From Harmonia axyridis (Eukaryota; Arthropoda; Insecta; Coleoptera; Coccinellidae), in assembly GCF_914767665.1 (NCBI RefSeq), contig NC_059501.1:24714501-24778500 (forward strand): DNA of 64,000 nucleotides. The letters are read 5' to 3'. Position numbers and translations under genes: made by a program. The notes under the pieces are model-generated. The model made no database searches, was not told where the DNA came from, and worked only from the letters and a program-made list of their open reading frames with translations. Positions 60,701 to 64,000 of this stretch are shown in pieces; position 1 is the stretch's first letter, and the number at the start of each line of letters is the position of its first letter.

Positions 60701-62835
60701 ACTTGCACATGCTCAAATTGAATGCCTACGAACATACTTCAAAGACAAATCAGGCACGTCAGAGATCTACAAAGTACTGTGTGAAGCAGACGAATCAACA
60801 CCTTTACAACTGCACAAGGAGCAATTGTCATACAACCACCAGACAATCCAAGAAAAACTGCAAAGATGGAGAGAAAAACCCCTACATGGACGACATTTCA
60901 ACGAGGTGAACCAGGATCATGTCGACATTGAAGCGTCGAACTATTGGCTCACATCAGGTGCGATGTATCCAGAAACGGAAGGATTTCTTTTAGCCATCCA
61001 AGATCAAGTGATCTCAACAAAAAATTACTGCAAACATATCATAAAGGATCGAACTATTACTGACGATCGATGCCGTTATGGGTGTCCAACGAACGAGACA
61101 ATCCAACATATCACGGGAGGATGTCAAATGTTTGCAGGAAATGAATATAAAGAGAGACACGATGCAGTAGGAAAGATACTACACCAAGAAATGGCAACTA
61201 AATTAACACTAATTAATTCTGAAAAAGTGCCATACTACAAGTACCGACCGGAAACCATCCTGGAAAACGAACGCTATAAACTGTACTGGGATCGTACAGT
61301 TTTGACTGATAAAACAGTCCCTCACAACAGGCCAGATATATTGCTAGTTGATAAACAACAAAAGGCAGCAATACTCATCGACGTAGCAATACCTAATAAC
61401 AACAACATGCGTCAAAAAGAGGTCGAAAAAATTTCAAAATATAGGGACCTCGAATTTCAGATAAAGCGCCAGTGGGGAATGATATCAACGAGAACTATTC
61501 CAATTATCATCTCAACAACAGGAATAGTACCCAAAAATCTCAAGAGAAATATCAAGCAACTAGGACTTAGTGAGTATATATGTAATATAATGCAAAAAGC
61601 TGTTCTTTTAGGTACTGCAAGGACGGTGAGAAAATTTCTGGGAAACGAAGGACAGGTCCAAGGATCGCGTGTAAGAGGACCAGAAGTTCGACGAGAACCA
61701 GGGGGACCACAAGGACCGGACACGACCGAGCTCTGCCCTTCTGATATTTTAAATATCTGGGATTGAGTGAATGTTCCTCTTAGCGAGGAGTGAGAAGCCG
61801 ACGGCGAGGAAAAATCCTACGCGTATAGGCAAAAGTTGATAATAATAATAATAATATATCATTTATTCAATTAAAGTATACATTTAGAATTAATTACATT
61901 TTTGGAATGGTGAATAAATGAGTATACTTACGAAGCAGTGCACGTCTGCTTGTGTGTAAGAATACATATATATATATATAACCCAGCATATAGTGTGATC
62001 AAAGATATAAAAATCCAAAAAGGATACACATGAACAAAAATTTCAAAAGTAAAATATATAAATATAAAAGCACTGAAATACATCGAGCATACAATTGTCA
62101 CATGATAAAAACAAATATGCCGAAGCAGACAAAAGACGACAAAATACAAAATTACTGTTTAACCCATCTGTGACAACAAGTCACTTTCAGTTCTCGATCA
62201 TCTCGTGCATTTCAGAACGGGAAGCATGTCGAACATAACGTTTAAGTTTATTCTTGAATTTTCTAAGGTTGAGCTCACATTTTAGTTCTTCTGGTAGACT
62301 GCTAAAAAGTTTGGGACCCAAATAATTATAGTTCCTTTGGCCGACCGACTTGTGCATGATTGGTATCACAATACTTTCTTTATGGCGGGTCTTATAGTTG
62401 TGATCGTAGATGATTAATTCATTTTTGTACTTGTATTGAACTGTAGCAACACTTATGAAGAATAGTTGTCTCGGATCAAATAAACCCATAAAAAAATAAT
62501 CAGTTTATACATATTAACTTGTATTTACGTATTTTTTTAGGTACAAAAAAGAGGCCGAAAGGCGATCACGATTACTGAGAGACAGACCTTTATCAGCTAT
62601 GGATACAGCCATTTTTTGGATTGAACATGTTATAAGACACAAAGGGGGAAATCATCTCAAAACCTACGGATTAAAACTACCTTTGTGGCAGTATCTGATG
62701 ATAGATGTTGTTCTCTTCACCTTTGTAATCATTTCTCTCATGTTTGCTGCATTTTACTTCATTCTGAAGAAGTTGCTGAATGTTCTTAAATTTTCAAGAT
62801 CGAAAAAAAAGAATCAACCTAAAAAAACACAATAA
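52435..62835 (+). CDS. UDP-glycosyltransferase, gene 2 (six exons, 511 aa)
   Basis: Joined exons 52435-52663, 52995-53382, 54071-54251, 54304-54526, 55573-55792 and 62541-62835 give 1536 nt without a stop. Seen: signal peptide 1-16, presumed catalytic His 30 in GKSHHIL, KFDVIIMDWFMND, FSLGSNMKS, SKWCPQNDILAHP, the UGT signature at 348-376, membrane helix about 468-489, and a Lys-rich tail ending KKTQ, a dilysine ER-retrieval signal. Length is normal for insect UGTs. It is a paralog of gene 1 about 5.7 kb upstream, with the same phases. Expected to glycosylate small lipophilic compounds in the ER. The acceptor cannot be predicted. Intron 5 (6.7 kb) holds a complete retrotransposon. Confidence 0.94.
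52995..53382 (+). CDS. UGT gene 2, exon 2
   Basis: Acceptor TTTTTTCAG|CTAGAG, donor GAAAA|GTGAGT, phase 2. Encodes REDIFLKMNKGGTREAYK, VKFDVIIMDWFMNDAVLYF and LFKAPVILSASSGT. Two codons shorter than the gene 1 counterpart (388 against 394 nt). Confidence 0.93.
53400..54065. other. Intron 2 of UGT gene 2
   Basis: A minus-strand dispersed-repeat copy lies at about 53880-53960 (TTTTTTCGATATTCTGCTTG). Otherwise AT-rich. Confidence 0.45.
54071..54251 (+). CDS. UGT gene 2, exon 3
   Basis: Acceptor CTCTTCAAG|ATTTCA, donor CCTCAG|GTGAGA, phase 0, 181 nt. Encodes FHEALVKKHYNDTFTSSDMK, VVALILSNGHYTYEYPRPY and VPVGGYHV-type residues. The next intron is only 52 bp. Confidence 0.92.
54304..54526 (+). 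CDS. UGT gene 2, exon 4
   Basis: Acceptor CACTGAAG|AATTTT, chosen over the later TTTTCAAG because only it keeps frame and the 223-nt length shared with gene 1. Encodes NFQEFMDEAKNGVIFFSLGS and VMISKWCPQNDIL. Donor TTAG|GTGAGC, phase 1. Confidence 0.93.
54620..55270 (-). pseudogene. RNase-H LINE relic, same family as 41.6-42.5 kb
   Basis: Minus-strand words YTYGLKTTKGTGTEVSGVHT and KCSLS, the start of an RNase H domain, then strongly decayed sequence with P-TFLWYRK corresponding to GPKPFCGVA. It aligns along its length with the copy in intron 5 of gene 1, though much more worn. It fills intron 4 of gene 2. Confidence 0.65.
55573..55792 (+). CDS. UGT gene 2, exon 5 (signature exon)
   Basis: Acceptor GATTTTTCAG|CTCATC, donor CCGAA|GTAAGT, phase 2, 220 nt. 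Encodes HPNLKLFITHGGLLSTIEAL and GIPIFGDQKLN (UGT signature). The ATG at 55557 is intronic and not a start. Confidence 0.94.
56100..57327 (+). pseudogene. CR1-like LINE relic, 5' truncated
   Basis: From 56239 the frame reads SGVPQSSVLGSILFLVYISD, then the RT active site as SYANDTKLF (normal YADD, so one catalytic Asp is lost), ARWCEDWLLPLNVQKCKVLY, NDLGVIVTEDLSWSQHI and the thumb. Two frameshifts follow (near 56770 and 56935) before FFTTTRQYFISNRVFEVWNR to the stop at 57138. The 3' UTR ends at TTATAATAATAATAT. Intron 5 of UGT gene 2. Confidence 0.88.
57330..57690. other. Intron 5 stretch between two LINEs
   Basis: AT-rich DNA. A CAGGGTGTAAATAC word at 57580 may be a transposon end. Nothing else recognised. 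Confidence 0.4.
57691..57719 (+). repeat. TAA microsatellite, left flank of the Dong-like element
   Basis: About nine TAA units directly before TCTGGGTAGCGG. It is mirrored by TAA units at 61839-61855 on the other side. Confidence 0.9.
57720..61838 (+). mobile_element. R4/Dong-like retrotransposon, apparently full length
   Basis: A 4.1-kb non-LTR element lies between TAA runs. It has a GC-rich 5' UTR of 240 nt with strong hairpins (TAGGTGAATC paired with GATTCACCTA), one long ORF, and a 72-nt 3' UTR with a CCTCTTAGCGAGGAG hairpin. The ORF has the RT and restriction-like endonuclease architecture of the R2/R4 group. Elements of the Dong type are known to insert into TAA repeats, which is what is seen here. 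It lies in intron 5 of UGT gene 2, same strand. Confidence 0.9.
57960..61766 (+). CDS. R4/Dong-like retrotransposon polyprotein, 1268 aa
   Basis: Order of parts: a basic N-terminal region; a Myb-like DNA-binding segment near 87-155 (MKWTSSINETIMRIYYEVT, then VSEQRVADQYRVI); a reverse transcriptase with KSPGPDG near 499, YRPITCLPTIYK, FDYKKAFDSIPHGW near 631, FQGDSLSPLWFCLALNPLS, and active site YMDDLK near 735; a CCHC knuckle (CX3C-X7-HX4C) near 1038-1055; and a restriction-like endonuclease with RPDILL near 1125, ILIDVAIP and KYRDLEFQIKRQW. All expected catalytic residues are present and there is no stop or shift. It would nick the TAA target and prime cDNA synthesis there. The exact start is uncertain, as ATG codons are doubled. 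Confidence 0.93.
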   Translation: MMVNLRNRNIEPLPEVRQGVSGAGAGHDSMRDVGDRVLRRRASVEQNATPPQSQHSRRRITRVSPTAEGAAQDPQPALTQAGLPRRRMKWTSSINETIMRIYYEVTNMEEDKIGYRQKLFAEFHRNYPELQVSEQRVADQYRVILRNKLVPDERLNTIKNEVQLRLQNRNLTNNETTIEENYDCAENQHNINARMNSEEQNNADVLAISDDQRRNIYAAPVVNPEEDQRELLDRLFATMNRCVIDFEGTDPLRRPILPRLRTSKKLSHLLVMTNKEIIPKYLSDYHDLESLHLIIYCAAFSIATVLGVKPKPKIQQPAREKQQNKPHWQKRLEHKVHSIRQEIGRLTQFAKGSPSRRLQKMVNIIMDRHRQHTTYDPNNENAQQILDTLKQKLSVYSERLRRYNESYRRKQDNMIFENSERKFYRMLNNNMSATPGSYPTVEDIENFWTDQLATPTPYNSQADWIRNEEKSYETMEQMPHNAVSIEEFHEVLKNTHNWKSPGPDGIHNFWLKKFWCIHGRLVETINDVISNPTEMPKFLTTGTTYLLPKDMQHTADPSKYRPITCLPTIYKIITSCIASRIYKHCETNNIMTAQQKGCSKNALGSKELLIIDSIICNQAFKKHRNLFMTYFDYKKAFDSIPHGWLTKILEIYKIDPITINFLKYAMCNWRTNIELSTANITTKDIPIKRGIFQGDSLSPLWFCLALNPLSKQLNATEKGFNVKGNRNNIALNHLLYMDDLKLITGNKNHLQIMVKLVENFSEDVGMKFGLDKCRTISVVRGKIQDEPIALSNGQEIEAMKSDDLYKYLGMKQNRRINHQRMKEDLTTEFIRRINKILKTNLNSKNMTRAINTYACSILTYSFGIIPWTKTDMENLQRKMRTLMTKAHKHHPKSSIERTTLPRNKGGRGLLDLMELAHAQIECLRTYFKDKSGTSEIYKVLCEADESTPLQLHKEQLSYNHQTIQEKLQRWREKPLHGRHFNEVNQDHVDIEASNYWLTSGAMYPETEGFLLAIQDQVISTKNYCKHIIKDRTITDDRCRYGCPTNETIQHITGGCQMFAGNEYKERHDAVGKILHQEMATKLTLINSEKVPYYKYRPETILENERYKLYWDRTVLTDKTVPHNRPDILLVDKQQKAAILIDVAIPNNNNMRQKEVEKISKYRDLEFQIKRQWGMISTRTIPIIISTTGIVPKNLKRNIKQLGLSEYICNIMQKAVLLGTARTVRKFLGNEGQVQGSRVRGPEVRREPGGPQGPDTTELCPSDILNIWD
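61839..61855 (+). repeat. TAA microsatellite, right flank of the Dong-like element
   Basis: Five to six TAA units that run straight into ATATCATTTATTCAATT, the complement of a minus-strand LINE 3' end. Confidence 0.85.
61856..62490 (-). pseudogene. C-terminal fragment of a CR1/Jockey-like LINE
   Basis: The minus-strand frame 62489-62187 (100 aa) has LIIYDHNYKTRHKESIVIPI, GQRNYNYLGPKLFSSLPEEL and LRKFKNKLKRYV, the C-terminal domain of many insect LINEs. A 3' UTR of about 330 nt and a TTA tail follow; the Dong-like element interrupted the tail. The 5' truncation point is about 50 bp before exon 6 of UGT gene 2. Confidence 0.85.
62541..62835 (+). CDS. UGT gene 2, exon 6 (membrane anchor and tail)
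   Basis: Acceptor ATTTTTTTAG|GTACAA completes Lys414. Encodes LLRDRPLSAMDTAIFWIEHV and IRHKGGNHLKTYG, a hydrophobic helix (VVLFTFVIISLMFAAFYFIL) and a Lys-rich tail ending KKTQ. The stop is at 62833-62835. Confidence 0.94.
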
Positions 62836-62848
62836 TCAGCGAATGTGA

Positions 62849-62854
62849 AATAAA
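62849..62854 (+). terminator. Polyadenylation signal of UGT gene 2
   Basis: AATAAA 14 nt after the stop. A very short 3' UTR would result if it is used. Confidence 0.5.
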
Positions 62855-62859
62855 AACTA

Positions 62860-64000
62860 TTGAAAGTGAATGCAAAAAGAAACTGGTTATATTTTCGAAG
62901 TCATTGAATCGAATTTAAATCGAAGCATAGATGGTGTAGCTCATATTTGGTTTAAGATTTTTTTTTCAATAATGCACAGATTGAAGTTTGTAGGAAAATA
63001 TTTTTAGGTATACTATACAATATTAACTAGCAATACTGTGTTTCTGATTGAAATGAATTCATTATCGAAAATTCTAATACCCGAAAAAATTTACTCTTTT
63101 TCAAATATACGATCCGGAAAATGTTCATTTACTTTATGAATTATATGGAAATTTGTTATTTCAAACATTGTTTGTTATACCTTTCTGCTATCACTTCAAA
63201 GTTGAACTCATTTCCAGCTAATCTACTATTGTTGAAATTACTGGAATGCATACACTGATATTAAATATCCACAACAATCACAATATACTACAATAATTAA
63301 AAGCAATAATGATAGTAGCAGATCATCATTTCTGAGGAAAAGAAACAGTATAATAAATTATCCAAGCTTGTGAATAGCCCTTAGCCCAAAGGGCACACAT
63401 ACATTGATTCAACATTTATTTAACGTTGGATGGTTAAAATTCGTTACCGGTTGAATTTTCAAAGTAGTCATTTTGGTTTCAAAATTCAACATGTTTCAGA
63501 TGTAGATAAAATTATATTTAACGTATTTTTTCAGCGGTTAGTTTTGAAACTAGTCTTCTAATTACATATCGGACATCATTTCAACATTGCATTGAAACCA
63601 TTCAATAACCACCTATCTAAAGAACACATTGATTTTACGTTCTCTAATATCTATATCATCACGTTTTCATTCAACGTTGATATAAACATATCATTCATAC
63701 TCTTTGTCATTTATTCCGGCAACATACGCCTTTGTGTTCACCATTATATCATCGTTCATGTTGAATATATCTTTGAATCGACTTCTCAACCATTTTTCGA
63801 CTCGAATGATTGATAGTGATAATGGAATATCCATTTTAAATCTATGATGAAACTACGATCTGATCCATGATATCTACTATATATATTTGATATATGCTTA
63901 GTTATTTGTGCGTTATCAAACAACGTTATTTCCCCATTTTCTCAGAAGCTGTCAACTAATTTTCCATTCACGAGAAAACCAGAAGTTCAAATGAAAAAAA
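62860..64000. other. AT-rich DNA after UGT gene 2, nothing recognised
   Basis: No domain-bearing ORF, inverted repeat or RNA gene seen. The 73-aa frame at 63592-63813 has no motif. No exon of a third UGT is visible before the window ends. Confidence 0.45.

Noticed and set aside
27983..62835. One UGT locus with alternative first exons sharing common 3' exons
   Set aside because: Each set has its own complete exons 1-6, including its own donor-binding exons and membrane anchor, so these are two genes.
1..64000. CRISPR arrays, bacterial operons or riboswitches
   Set aside because: Spliced genes, polyadenylation signals and insect transposons show eukaryotic DNA, and no regularly spaced direct repeats were seen.

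Overview
This is an AT-rich window of insect nuclear DNA, most likely from a beetle. Evidence for this: genes are split by GT-AG introns, the encoded UDP-glycosyltransferases (UGTs) are of the membrane-anchored insect type, and the DNA is crowded with mariner, hAT and non-LTR elements, several ending in TAA/TTA trinucleotide tails. The species cannot be fixed from sequence alone.

Host genes. Only two host genes can be supported. Both are on the + strand and are tandem UGT paralogs. UGT gene 1 has six coding exons (27983-46701; 1653 nt, 550 aa). UGT gene 2 has six coding exons (52435-62835; 1536 nt, 511 aa). Exons 3, 4 and 5 have identical lengths in the two genes (181, 223 and 220 nt) and all intron phases match (1, 2, 0, 1, 2), so they arose by duplication. 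Both joined reading frames are open. Each product has a signal peptide, an N-terminal acceptor domain, a C-terminal UDP-sugar domain with the UGT signature, and one C-terminal membrane segment. Such enzymes conjugate UDP-sugars to small lipophilic compounds in the ER. The C-terminal tails differ: gene 2 ends in an ER-retrieval dilysine (KKTQ), gene 1 in a longer basic tail without one.

Layout. 1-27.9 kb: no host gene recognised; mariner relics (1-450, 5.2-6.1, 9.8-10.7, 16.3-16.7 kb), an almost complete Mos1-like mariner inserted in a LINE (14.06-16.23 kb), LINE fragments, foldback elements (2.7-3.4 and 20.5-21.1 kb) and MITEs. 28-46.7 kb: UGT gene 1, its introns filled by a tandem partial duplication of exon 1, a mariner-type relic, a palindromic repeat, a CR1/Jockey-like LINE with an open 972-aa ORF2, a DNA transposon with 24-bp inverted ends, more mariners, an RNase-H LINE, and a three-deep nest (mariner within hAT within mariner). 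46.8-52.3 kb: spacer with a DD41D mariner, a Harbinger transposase fragment and a 1.05-kb inverted-repeat element. 52.4-62.8 kb: UGT gene 2; its last intron holds an apparently intact 4.1-kb R4/Dong-like retrotransposon (1268-aa ORF) inserted in the TAA tract that seems to be the tail of another LINE. 62.9-64 kb: nothing recognised.

No previously undescribed host system was found. The points most worth following are the Dong-like element and its TAA-tail target, the nested mobile elements, a palindromic repeat whose loop is inverted between copies, a degenerate dispersed repeat with more than ten copies, and the difference between the UGT tails.
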